Made by a program: the position numbers and the translations under genes
Notes under the pieces: generated by a model
The model's input: only the letters and a program-made list of their open reading frames with translations
Databases searched by the model: none
Told to the model about the DNA's origin: nothing
Origin: Myxococcales bacterium
Lineage (GTDB): Bacteria; Myxococcota_A; Polyangia; Haliangiales; Haliangiaceae
DNA length: 64,000 nucleotides
Assembly (NCBI GenBank): GCA_016717005.1
Contig: JADJUF010000001.1
Location: 1,302,001-1,366,000, forward strand
Direction: 5' to 3'
Shown here: in pieces, positions 8,501 to 15,770 of the stretch
Layout of the letters: the number at the start of each line of letters is the position of its first letter
Numbering within the stretch: the first letter of the stretch is position 1

Positions 8501-9199
8501 GTCCCGGTCACCGCCGGCGATCCCGAGGTCTGCGCCGCGCCCACCAGCGACTGCGCGACCGCGTGCGCCGACAACCAGGCGTGCGTCGCCGGCACGTGCC
8601 GCGAGGCGGTCCCGACGCCGACGGCGGGCGATCTGCCCCAGGGCACCGGCCTGTTCGCCAGCCTGGTGCTCCTGCAGGACGGCCGCCTGGCGATCGTCCA
8701 CTACGATCGCAGCCGGACCGCGCTGGTGCTGCTGGTCGAGAACGGCGCCGGCTCGAGCGTGTTCAGCGAGACCGTCCTCGACGCCACCGGCGATCGCGGC
8801 ATGTGGGCCAGCGCGGTGGTCGGCCCCGACGGCACGCTCCACATCGCCTACCAGGACGCCCGGACCGACACCGTGCACTACCTGGCGTGGACCGGCACCG
8901 CCGGGGCCAGCGAGCTGGTCGACGACGGCACCCGGGCCGGCGATCGCACGCACTCGGTCGGCGCTGGCGCCACGGTGTTCCTCAGCGGCGGCGCGCCGGC
9001 GATCGCCTACCAGGACGCGGCCACCGCCGACCTCGTGATCGCGCGCAAGACTGGGGCGACCTGGACGCCGACGCCGCTGGCCACCGGCCGGACCCTCGAC
9101 GGCTTCCACATCGCCGCGGCCGGCACGACGCTGGCGTGGGACGCGCTCGACCCGACGGTGATCCCGGCCGGCTCGCTGGCGATCCAGACCGCGCCCTGA
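5585..9199 (+). CDS. Large fused surface lipoprotein with an internal MYXO-CTERM-like tail
   Basis: The 1204-aa product begins with a lipoprotein-type signal (LVLVAVAASTGC). Residues to about 700 form an unrecognised beta-rich exoprotein with Cys clusters. Residues about 703-738 are a complete MYXO-CTERM-like tail: GEGGCNCATGGG, then the hydrophobic PLGLTALALLL, then RRRRRG. Such tails normally end a protein. Here the frame continues at once into what looks like a second lipoprotein signal (LATAALVLAIGATIPAC, Cys761) and a ~440-aa beta-propeller-like domain with repeated IAYQD strands and a Cys-rich insert. No ATG or well-placed GTG separates the halves. It is either a natural fusion of two neighbouring surface-protein genes or a lost boundary. 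Function unknown. Confidence 0.7.
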   Translation: MTKPYLASLVLVAVAASTGCGGGCSSLEPIPGGFPSAARTPNAAQVRVSQSGLASVAADPAALLGGLLGGMGLTFDVPASCGGSTPVCCPGGNPQSPCGPIVIDLTQQPGDQPRLELRPAQGASRLDVTVRARVRTQMDIPVTVPLVGDCGVRIDTAPGPDPDIKLDIPVNFRQDATASTTRIEVGDVVVSQLTSADVALTGSFGCQLASLGIGLFIGTLTSTFSDAIKGAVADQACKQCPSGQVGECGPFATACTNNVCMRADDTCYQEVGITGRARGANLFSSLSPGTTGAMDVYDVAGGYATSDSNGLALGLLGGFQPAGAPRDRCGPPATAPARVTIPTSPFFQGNTRPDTGAPFGLAFGLHQSQIDELAYSLYDGGLLCLTVGTRTVDLLTTDTLGLIAPSLSNLLTKTGAVAVGLRPQAPPTMVLGLNTFTMAPDGTMVVDEPLLDITFRGLELDFFVSIEDQYVRIFTIVTDLHLPLGMQVNAAGELEPVFGDLAGAFTNLSVKNSDALTEDPAQLALRFPALLELALPGLAGGLGSFALPALGGLNIEVTDITAVDSKRFLAIFADLVPGQMMRAPVETTATIDDVLLPPADALDDPDRWTTEAAPKVALVLGGDAPDLEWSWRTDDGLWSAWSPYPTQTVTSRTLWLPGIHRIEVRARVHGRSETIDPTPVVLELPIAPERGQRKAGFHGAPGEGGCNCATGGGAADALPLGLTALALLLRRRRRGSLDRRALRRLATAALVLAIGATIPACDCGGTPACGDTACLPGEVAVGTLGRYNGAATDGARTVVSTYDQLLTDLVLVDVAADGTRSFTAVDGVPDETPTYEPSTYRGGVTAAGPDVGTYTSVALAGGLARIAYQDRDHAALKVAIETKAGEYTSYALQDDDSDVGGFASLALDGTGAPVIAYLAQNVAGAGGARETQLRLARAQAAAPAGLNDWRFSTIATATVSCAGLCGTGNACLVPVTAGDPEVCAAPTSDCATACADNQACVAGTCREAVPTPTAGDLPQGTGLFASLVLLQDGRLAIVHYDRSRTALVLLVENGAGSSVFSETVLDATGDRGMWASAVVGPDGTLHIAYQDARTDTVHYLAWTGTAGASELVDDGTRAGDRTHSVGAGATVFLSGGAPAIAYQDAATADLVIARKTGATWTPTPLATGRTLDGFHIAAAGTTLAWDALDPTVIPAGSLAIQTAP

Positions 9200-9230
9200 G
9201 TCGCGACGGTGCGCGTCGCTGGGTCGGCGC

Positions 9231-9272
9231 GCGTGCGCCGTCGCGGCGACCGCGTGCGCCGTCGCGGCGACC
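9231..9272. repeat. Exact 21-bp tandem duplication
   Basis: The 21-bp unit beginning GCGTGCGCCGTCG occurs twice without mismatch (9231-9251 and 9252-9272) in the 114-bp gap between two convergent genes. Confidence 0.85.
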
Positions 9273-9313
9273 GCGAGGCCGGCGCCACGTCCGCGGCCCT
9301 GGCGCGGCCGGCG

Positions 9314-10174
9314 TCAGCCGCCGCTGACCAGCAGCAAGATGACGGTGGCGAACGCCGCGGCCGCGACCACCGCCGCCACGGCGATCGGCCAGCGCGGCGG
9401 CACCTCGACCGGGATCGCGATCCCGGTCCGCGTGTGGGTGTCGGCGATCAGCATCGCGGCGGCGCCGCCGAGCGCGGCCGCCGCCGGATCGCGGTAGCGG
9501 ATCGTGGTCTTGCCCATCGCGATGATCGCGCCGTCGGCGAGGATCGCGCCGGGCGCCTCGCTCGGCGCCGGCGCGCCGTTGATGCGCGTGCCGTTCTTGG
9601 ACTCGAGATCGTAGAGCCAGGCCCCGTCAGGGCGATGCTCGACCACCGCGTGGTTGCGCGACAGGTCGGGGTCGAGCACGACCCAGCCGCTGTCGCCGCG
9701 GCCGATCACGACCCGCGTGCCGACGCCGGGCAGCGCCAGGCGCTGGCCCGCGGCCGGCCCGGACTCGACCACCAGCTCGGGCGGCGGCACCGCCTGTTCA
9801 CCCAGCAGATCGCGCATCAGCTCGCGCGCCAGCGAGTCGGTGCGCGCGGGATCGGTCGCCGGCGCGTCGGTCCAGGCGGCCGCCACCAGCCGGGCCGGAC
9901 CGACCTTGATCGCGCGCCCGGTCACCACCACCGGCTGGTCGACCGCCAGGGCGACCCCGTCGACCTGGACGCCCGGCGCCACCGCGATCGCCACGACCCC
10001 GTCACCGTCGCGCGCCAGCCGCAGCTGGACCGGCGCCACGGACGGGTCGGTGACCCGGACGTCGGCGGCCCGGCCCGACCCGCACAGCACCGGCGACGCC
10101 AGCTCGAGCATGCGCATGGGCGCCGAGCCGATGGTGACGGTGATCCGGATCGCCCGGGGGCTGGGGTCGGTCAT
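9314..10174 (-). CDS. Tandem FHA-domain protein with C-terminal membrane helix
   Basis: The 286-aa protein has a degenerate N-terminal FHA-like fold (CGSGRAADVRVTD, residues about 30-90). A canonical FHA domain around residues 140-225 carries VIGRGDSG, SRNHA and SKNGTRING, the residues that read phosphothreonine. One strongly hydrophobic helix ends the protein (PIAVAAVVAAAAFATVILLL), so the FHA domains should face the cytoplasm from a tail anchor. FHA proteins dock onto substrates of Ser/Thr kinases, abundant in myxobacteria; the partner is unknown. The ATG at 10174 has GATACT 6 nt upstream, a loose match to the leaderless pattern. Confidence 0.85.
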   Translation of the reverse strand: MTDPSPRAIRITVTIGSAPMRMLELASPVLCGSGRAADVRVTDPSVAPVQLRLARDGDGVVAIAVAPGVQVDGVALAVDQPVVVTGRAIKVGPARLVAAAWTDAPATDPARTDSLARELMRDLLGEQAVPPPELVVESGPAAGQRLALPGVGTRVVIGRGDSGWVVLDPDLSRNHAVVEHRPDGAWLYDLESKNGTRINGAPAPSEAPGAILADGAIIAMGKTTIRYRDPAAAALGGAAAMLIADTHTRTGIAIPVEVPPRWPIAVAAVVAAAAFATVILLLVSGG

Positions 10175-10290
10175 GGCGGGAGTATCGGCCGGTCGCGCGA
10201 ACGGTTGCCTGGGACTTGATGGCAGGACGCGGCACGTCCGGCCGACATCCCCCGCGACAGCTCGCTGGAATTGTCCCACACTGGGGGGAG

Positions 10291-12870
10291 ATGCGACGCG
10301 CCGTCCTGACGATAGCCACGCTGTCGGCGCTGTCGGGCGCCGCGTGCGCCGCCACGCTGACCGGCAAGGTCTACGTCGACACCAACGGCGACCACGAGCG
10401 CCAGCCCGACGAGCCCGGCGTGGCCGGGGCCGTGGTCGCGCTCGAGCGCGGCGTGTTCACGACCACCGACGCGGACGGCAGCTATCGCCTCGACGTCGCC
10501 GCCGCGACCGGCTTCGTGTGGGTGCGTGTGCCCGACGGCTTCCGGCCCGGGCCGGTGTGGCGGGCGGCCGACGGCCCCGACCTGGACCTGCCGCTGATCC
10601 CGCTGACGGCGGCCGAGGCCGCGGCGCCGCTGACCTTCGTGGTCGCGGCCGACTCGCACACCAACACGATCGCCGCGACCGATCCCTGGGACGGCGGCGA
10701 CCTCGCCGACGCGATCGACCAGGCGATCTCGCTGCCGACGCCGCCGCGGTTCTTCACGATCGTCGGCGACATCACCCAGGGCAACGCGCCCGATCAGTTC
10801 GAGCGGGTCCAGGCGGCGCTGGCCGGCGTGACGGTGCCGTGGGTGCCGGTGGCCGGCAACCACGACTGGTACGACGGCGGCGGCACCTACCGCCGGTACT
10901 TCGGCCCCGACAACTACAGCTTCGACGTCGGCAACCTGCACGTCGTGGTCTGGGACGCCAACCTGTCCGAGCCGACCCAGGTGGCGTTCTTCGCCGCTGA
11001 TCTCGCGCTGGTCGATCCGGCGATGATCGTGATCGGCCTGGGCCACGGCTCGCCCAAGGACGAGGTCGCCGATCAGCTCGCCGCGCTCGGCGTCGACTAC
11101 CTGTTCACCGGCCACTGGCACGCCAACCGCAAGGTCGAGCGCACCGGCCTGGTCGAGTGGGGCACGCAGACCCTGGTGATGGGCGGCATCGACTCGTCGC
11201 CGGCCGGCTACCGGGTCGTCACCTTCGAGGGCGACACGCCGACGGTCGTCCACCGCGAGCGCCTGATCGAGCCACACCTCGGCCTGGTCGCGCCCAGCCC
11301 CGGCTCGTGCGCGCCCGCCGACGGCTTCGAGCTGCTGGCGGCCGCCGCGCTCGACGCCAGCGTCGCCGAGGTGACCGCGTCGATCGACTGCGGGCCGACG
11401 CTGACGCTGACGCCGGTCGGCGGCTGGACCTACCGCGCCACCGTCGGCGCGCTGGCGCCGGGCACCCACGCGCTCGCGCTCACCGCCACCACGCCGGCGG
11501 GCCGCACCGTCGACAAGCAGGTCCGCTTCGACGTCTGCGCGCCGGCCGATCCGACCCCGATCGTGGGCGCGTGGCCGCAGCTCGGCGGCGGCCCGACCCA
11601 CCTCGGGCGGCAGCAGCAGGCCATCGCCCCGCCGGTGGTCGCGCGCTGGACCACCGCGGTCGGCGGCAGCATCGCGCTGGGCTCGCCCGTGGTCGCCGAC
11701 GGCACGGTCGTGGTCAGCGTCGCGGACCGCGCCAGCGGCGAGCGCGGCGGCCTGGTCGCGCTCGACCTCGTGACCGGCGCCGTCCGCTGGCGCTACCAGA
11801 CCCCGTACCCGCCCTCGAACGCGCCGGCGATCGCCGACGGCACGGTCGTGGTCGGCCTCGGCAACGGCGAGGTCCACGCGGTCGCGCTGGCCGACGGCGC
11901 CCCGCGCTGGACCTTCGACGTCGCCGAGGGCCTGCCGATGCTCGAGTCGGCCCTGTGGGCCGCGCCGACGATCAGCGACGGCACGGTCTACGTCGCGGTC
12001 CAGGGCAAGCTGGCGGCGATCGAGCTCGCCACCGGCGCCGAGCTGTGGAACCGCGATCGCGCGCCCGGCTACCCCTGGCTCGGCACGCTCGCGGCGATCG
12101 CGGTCGCCGACGACACCGCGCTGGTCGCGTTCAACCGCGACGACGGCCTGACCGGCTGGCGCGCGACCACCGGCGCACCGCTGTGGGCCAACACCGGCGG
12201 CGCCACCGTCGCGATCAACGCCACGCCGGTCATCGACGGCGCCACGGTGTACATGGTCAACGCCCGCGGCGAGGCCTCGGCCGCCGAGCTGGCGACGGGC
12301 CAGGTGCTGTGGACCACGAGCACGACCGACGGCGGCTTCGACTGGGGCTACAGCGTGACCGCGGCGCCGGCGGTGGCCGACGGCAAGGTGTTCGTGCCGA
12401 CGCAGTGGGACGATCTGGTCGCGCTCGACGCGACGACCGGCGCGGTGCTGTGGCGTTACGCGACGCCGCCGGGCCCGCTCAACTTCGCCCACTACCGCTC
12501 GAGCCAGGCCGGCTTCGTCGCCAGCCCGGTCGTCACCGGCGATCGCGTGTGGCTCGGCCGGCCCGACGGCGCGCTGGTCGCGCTCGACGCCGCCGACGGC
12601 CGCGAGCGCTTCTCGGTCGACCTCGGCGCGCCGATCGCCAGCGCGATCGCCGCGGCCGGCGGCTACCTCGTCGTCGCCACCTACGACGGCAGCGTCCACG
12701 CGCTCGCCAGCGGCGCGGCGGCGGTGCCGACGACGCTGGCGCCGTGCGAGGCGCCGCTCCCGAGCGAGGCCGGCGGCTGCTGCTCGACCGGCGATCGCGA
12801 CGGCCCGGTCAGCGCCGGCGCGGGGCTGCTCGTGGTGGCCGCGCTCTTGCGGCGTCGCCGTCGCCGGTGA
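10291..12870 (+). CDS. Secreted metallophosphoesterase with PQQ-type propeller and MYXO-CTERM-like tail
   Basis: The 859-aa protein has a signal peptide ending about AACA, a short Cna-B/carboxypeptidase-regulatory-like domain (TLTGKVYVDTNGD to about residue 110), then a calcineurin-like phosphoesterase with ADSH, GDI, G-N190-H191-D192, GHG and GHWH metal motifs. Residues from about 430 form a PQQ/outer-membrane-assembly-type propeller with repeated VALDxxTGxxxW blades. The C-terminus is Gly-Gly-Cys-Cys, a hydrophobic helix and RRRRRR, a MYXO-CTERM-like sorting tail. Metal-dependent phosphoester hydrolysis at the surface is inferred. The gene ends flush against the stop codon of the convergent gene: TGA and the complementary TAG are adjacent. 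Confidence 0.8.
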   Translation: MRRAVLTIATLSALSGAACAATLTGKVYVDTNGDHERQPDEPGVAGAVVALERGVFTTTDADGSYRLDVAAATGFVWVRVPDGFRPGPVWRAADGPDLDLPLIPLTAAEAAAPLTFVVAADSHTNTIAATDPWDGGDLADAIDQAISLPTPPRFFTIVGDITQGNAPDQFERVQAALAGVTVPWVPVAGNHDWYDGGGTYRRYFGPDNYSFDVGNLHVVVWDANLSEPTQVAFFAADLALVDPAMIVIGLGHGSPKDEVADQLAALGVDYLFTGHWHANRKVERTGLVEWGTQTLVMGGIDSSPAGYRVVTFEGDTPTVVHRERLIEPHLGLVAPSPGSCAPADGFELLAAAALDASVAEVTASIDCGPTLTLTPVGGWTYRATVGALAPGTHALALTATTPAGRTVDKQVRFDVCAPADPTPIVGAWPQLGGGPTHLGRQQQAIAPPVVARWTTAVGGSIALGSPVVADGTVVVSVADRASGERGGLVALDLVTGAVRWRYQTPYPPSNAPAIADGTVVVGLGNGEVHAVALADGAPRWTFDVAEGLPMLESALWAAPTISDGTVYVAVQGKLAAIELATGAELWNRDRAPGYPWLGTLAAIAVADDTALVAFNRDDGLTGWRATTGAPLWANTGGATVAINATPVIDGATVYMVNARGEASAAELATGQVLWTTSTTDGGFDWGYSVTAAPAVADGKVFVPTQWDDLVALDATTGAVLWRYATPPGPLNFAHYRSSQAGFVASPVVTGDRVWLGRPDGALVALDAADGRERFSVDLGAPIASAIAAAGGYLVVATYDGSVHALASGAAAVPTTLAPCEAPLPSEAGGCCSTGDRDGPVSAGAGLLVVAALLRRRRRR

Positions 12871-13686
12871 CTACGGCGAGATCCCGTACCCGTACCCGAG
12901 CGCGGCCTGCAGGTAACCGGCGTCGCCGTCGCCGCCCAGCAACCCGAGCGCGAGCCCCAGCCGTTGGGGCTGGGCGCCCCATTCGGCGACGCCGACCAGC
13001 TCGACGCCGAACCAGCGGGTCGTGCGATCAGGCGCCGGGTGCTTCGGCGCGGGCTCGGTGAGATCCCAGCTGAACAACGGGAAGTCGGTGTGCTCGTGCG
13101 GCTGGGGCGGCCGCGGATGGTTGGCGAACCAGCCCTCGCCCGCGACCACCGGCATCGACGCGCCGAACCACACCGCGCCGCCGCCGGCGATCGGGCGCGT
13201 GCCCGACGCCGCCGCCACGCCACCGTCGACCGTCAGGTAGCGAAGGCCGGTGTCGGCGGCGCCGTAGCCGACCCCGCCCGTGACCGTGCCCCAGCGGATG
13301 CCGGCCGGGTTCCAGGTCGCGAACCCGCGGGCAGCGCGCAGGTGCATGCCGACGAACTGCCACTGGCTGTCCTCGCTTTCCGCGTGGGCCACGGCCAGCG
13401 TCAGGCCCACGCCGCCGCGGACGTCCGGCGTCGCCTGCCAGGTGGGCCGCAGCTCGATGGCCCGCCCGGCCGTGGCCTCGGTGTAGACCAGCTCGACCAT
13501 GACCGTGCCGCGCGGCAGCGGCACCGTGTCGTCGACGTGCGGCGCCAGCGGCGGCGGGGTGAACGACTCGCAGCCGGCCACCAGCAGGCACCCCAGCGCC
13601 AGCGCGCGCGGGCCCCGCGCCGACGTCGCCGCGGCGGTCCCGAACGTGACCGCCGCCGCCGATCTGGTCCGCGCGCGTCGCGTCAC
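12871..13686 (-). CDS. Outer-surface lipoprotein, beta-rich, unknown function
   Basis: The 271-aa product starts with GTG in a GTGA overlap with the stop of the upstream GT-C gene, so translation is coupled. After a long n-region the lipobox LLVAGC places the lipidated Cys at position 39. The body is rich in Gly, aromatic residues and alternating hydrophobics (GLTLAVAH, WGTVTGGVGYGAAD, LQAALGYGYGISP), as in outer-membrane beta-barrel-like proteins. No family is recognised. It pairs with the membrane glycosyltransferase-like gene and probably serves the same envelope process. Confidence 0.6.
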   Translation of the reverse strand: MTRRARTRSAAAVTFGTAAATSARGPRALALGCLLVAGCESFTPPPLAPHVDDTVPLPRGTVMVELVYTEATAGRAIELRPTWQATPDVRGGVGLTLAVAHAESEDSQWQFVGMHLRAARGFATWNPAGIRWGTVTGGVGYGAADTGLRYLTVDGGVAAASGTRPIAGGGAVWFGASMPVVAGEGWFANHPRPPQPHEHTDFPLFSWDLTEPAPKHPAPDRTTRWFGVELVGVAEWGAQPQRLGLALGLLGGDGDAGYLQAALGYGYGISP

Positions 13687-15710
13687 TCGCCGGTGAACCG
13701 CAGCTCGCCGACCGCCACGCCGACCGGCCCGGTCGCGGCGTAGGCGGTGGCCTCGGCGCTCGGCGGATCGATCGCGGCCTCGATGGTCAGCTCGTTGATG
13801 CCGACGTCGCCGGCGATGGTCCAGGTCAGGTTCGTGGCCTGCTCGAGCGAGCGGTCGGCGACGACCCGGCCGTTCCACCGCACGATCACCGCCTTGGTCG
13901 CCGCGCCCGGGGCGAGGTTGGGCTTGAGCCACAGCGACACCACCAGCGGCTCGGGGATGATGTTGGGGACCAGGAACGTGGCGCGCGGAGCGATCGTCCA
14001 GCGGACGCCGCCGAACGCCGCCTGTCCGGGCGCGAAGCCGTGGATCGCGAACTCGTCCTGGCGCGGGCTGCCGATCCGCCAGGTCTCCGCCTGGCCGTGC
14101 AGCGTGGCGCGCGTGTACTCGAGGCCCGGCACCCACGGGTAGGCGCCGACGACGCGATCCCAGGTCTGGAGCGGTACGTCGTGGCGCCACGCGAACCACG
14201 CCGTCGCCGGCAGCGCGAACGGGTTGCCGACCGCGCGGTAGACCGGCGTCGCGATCGTGCGCAGCGGCCGCGGGACCCGCCGGCAACACGACGGGCCGGT
14301 CCCGTACTGCGCCGGACGGCCGCCGTGCAGCGGCCACACCAGCGCCAGGTTCCACCACACGAACCAGCCGACCCCGACGACGACCGCGCCGTGGGCGAGC
14401 GCGCGCGGCCACCGCAGCCGCCGCACCAGGGTCGCGCCGAGGTGCAGCCAGGTCGCGAGCCCGACCACGAGCGGCATCGTCATCGAGCACAGCCGCCGCT
14501 GGCCGAAGCTGGCCTGGGCCCACCAGTCGAGGATGATCGAGTTCAGGTACACCTGCAGCGCCAGCGCCGCGAGCAGCCCGAGCGCGACCACGCGCGCCTG
14601 GGCGTGGACGCGCGGCCCGCGCCACGCCAGCACCACCAGCCCGAGCGCGCCGGCGTAGGCCAGCGGGTGGGTCGAGAGCCAGCCGTTGCGCGACGCGAAC
14701 AGCAGCTCGAGCACCATCGGGTGCCCGGGGCGGGTGAAGGTCGCGCCCTGGGGCAGCGAGGTCCACTTGCCGAACATGTCGTTCCAGGCCGCGGCCTGCG
14801 GGATCAGCACGATCAGCGCGACCAGCGCCATCAGCGCCGCGCTCCCGACGACCCGCGCGCGCCACTGCCACGGCGGCGCGCCCTCGGGCGGCGCCGCCAG
14901 CAGCGTCAGCGCGACCTCGAACGCGACGACGACGCCCAGCCCCAGCTCCTGCGTGCGCATCAGCGCGGCGACGCCGAGCAGCCCGCCGAGCAGCAGCACC
15001 CGCCGGCGGTCCCAGCGCCCCAGCGTCAGCGCCCACGCCGTCAGGAACCCGGCGGCGCCGGCGGCGTCGAGGGCGTGGCTGTAGCTGGGCATGAACGTCG
15101 CGTAGTACGTGATCGACGTGCCCAGCAGGATCGCGGCGCCCGCGTAGGCGGGCCCCCAGCGGCCGCCGAGCAGCCGGCGCGCCAGCAGCACGCCGAGGCC
15201 GATCGCGATCATCGCCGCCAGCGCGCTCGACGCGAACACGATGCGCTGGTGCCAGAGCGTGTAGCCGTGGAGCTCGATGCCGGCGCCGAGCTGGTTGGCG
15301 ACCACCGCCGTGCCCTGGGCGGTCCACAAGAGCGGGACCCACACCAGCGGCGGGCCGATCGGGTGCGGGATCGTCGGACGCGAGGTCCAGCCCTCGGGCG
15401 GACGGAAGGGATCGCCGAACCGGCCCAGGTCGTTCTCGAACCGGAGGTCGCCGTCGTAGGCCAGCGACCGCGCCATCAGGAACATCAGGTGGCCGTCGCC
15501 GCGGGCCAGCACCGGGCGGTACACGCCGTCGCCGCGCGGGGTCTTGGGATCGCCGCCCATGTCCTTGTTGCAGCCGTACATCAGCGCGATCAGGAGGAAC
15601 GCGGCGGCCACCAGCGCGCGCGGCCCGCGGCCCAGGCCGACGCCGAGGCCGGTGAGCCAGCACGCAGCCCGGCGCGCGCGCGATCGTCGCGGGGGCACCA
15701 GCGCGGTCAC
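13683..15710 (-). CDS. GT-C-fold-like multi-spanning membrane protein (putative glycosyltransferase)
   Basis: The 675-aa protein has about ten to twelve hydrophobic helices through residue ~470 and a C-terminal soluble beta-rich domain (from about residue 520). An Asp-containing first extracytoplasmic loop follows helix 1 (GDGHLMFLMARSLAYDGDLRFEND), the arrangement seen in polyprenyl-phosphate-sugar-dependent GT-C enzymes. Donor and acceptor are unknown. It starts with GTG at 15710, preceded by TAGGAT at 6 nt (leaderless), divergent from the sulfatase-like gene. A Cys-Cys pair and a lipobox-like MYGC near residue 47 are curious but lie after a long N-terminus. Confidence 0.65.
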   Translation of the reverse strand: MTALVPPRRSRARRAACWLTGLGVGLGRGPRALVAAAFLLIALMYGCNKDMGGDPKTPRGDGVYRPVLARGDGHLMFLMARSLAYDGDLRFENDLGRFGDPFRPPEGWTSRPTIPHPIGPPLVWVPLLWTAQGTAVVANQLGAGIELHGYTLWHQRIVFASSALAAMIAIGLGVLLARRLLGGRWGPAYAGAAILLGTSITYYATFMPSYSHALDAAGAAGFLTAWALTLGRWDRRRVLLLGGLLGVAALMRTQELGLGVVVAFEVALTLLAAPPEGAPPWQWRARVVGSAALMALVALIVLIPQAAAWNDMFGKWTSLPQGATFTRPGHPMVLELLFASRNGWLSTHPLAYAGALGLVVLAWRGPRVHAQARVVALGLLAALALQVYLNSIILDWWAQASFGQRRLCSMTMPLVVGLATWLHLGATLVRRLRWPRALAHGAVVVGVGWFVWWNLALVWPLHGGRPAQYGTGPSCCRRVPRPLRTIATPVYRAVGNPFALPATAWFAWRHDVPLQTWDRVVGAYPWVPGLEYTRATLHGQAETWRIGSPRQDEFAIHGFAPGQAAFGGVRWTIAPRATFLVPNIIPEPLVVSLWLKPNLAPGAATKAVIVRWNGRVVADRSLEQATNLTWTIAGDVGINELTIEAAIDPPSAEATAYAATGPVGVAVGELRFTGE

Positions 15711-15716
15711 GCGCGC

Positions 15717-15722
15717 ATCCTA
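15717..15722 (-). promoter_or_regulatory. -10 hexamer TAGGAT (leaderless promoter)
   Basis: TAGGAT ends 6 nt before the GTG of the GT-C gene. It shares a 60-bp divergent spacer with the sulfatase-like gene promoter. Confidence 0.55.
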
Positions 15723-15757
15723 CTCCAGCGGCGCAGGCGCCGGGCCGCGCGGTCGCG

Positions 15758-15763
15758 TAGTAT
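15758..15763 (+). promoter_or_regulatory. -10 hexamer TAGTAT (leaderless promoter)
   Basis: TAGTAT ends 7 nt before the ATG at 15771 and overlaps the alternative ATG at 15762, which argues for 15771 as the start. Confidence 0.55.
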
Positions 15764-15770
15764 GCGGGCG

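Noticed and set aside
5498..9109. A 1203-codon open frame on the minus strand
   Set aside because: It is antisense to the fused lipoprotein gene and has an Arg/Gly/Ala composition without domains, as expected from extreme third-position GC bias.
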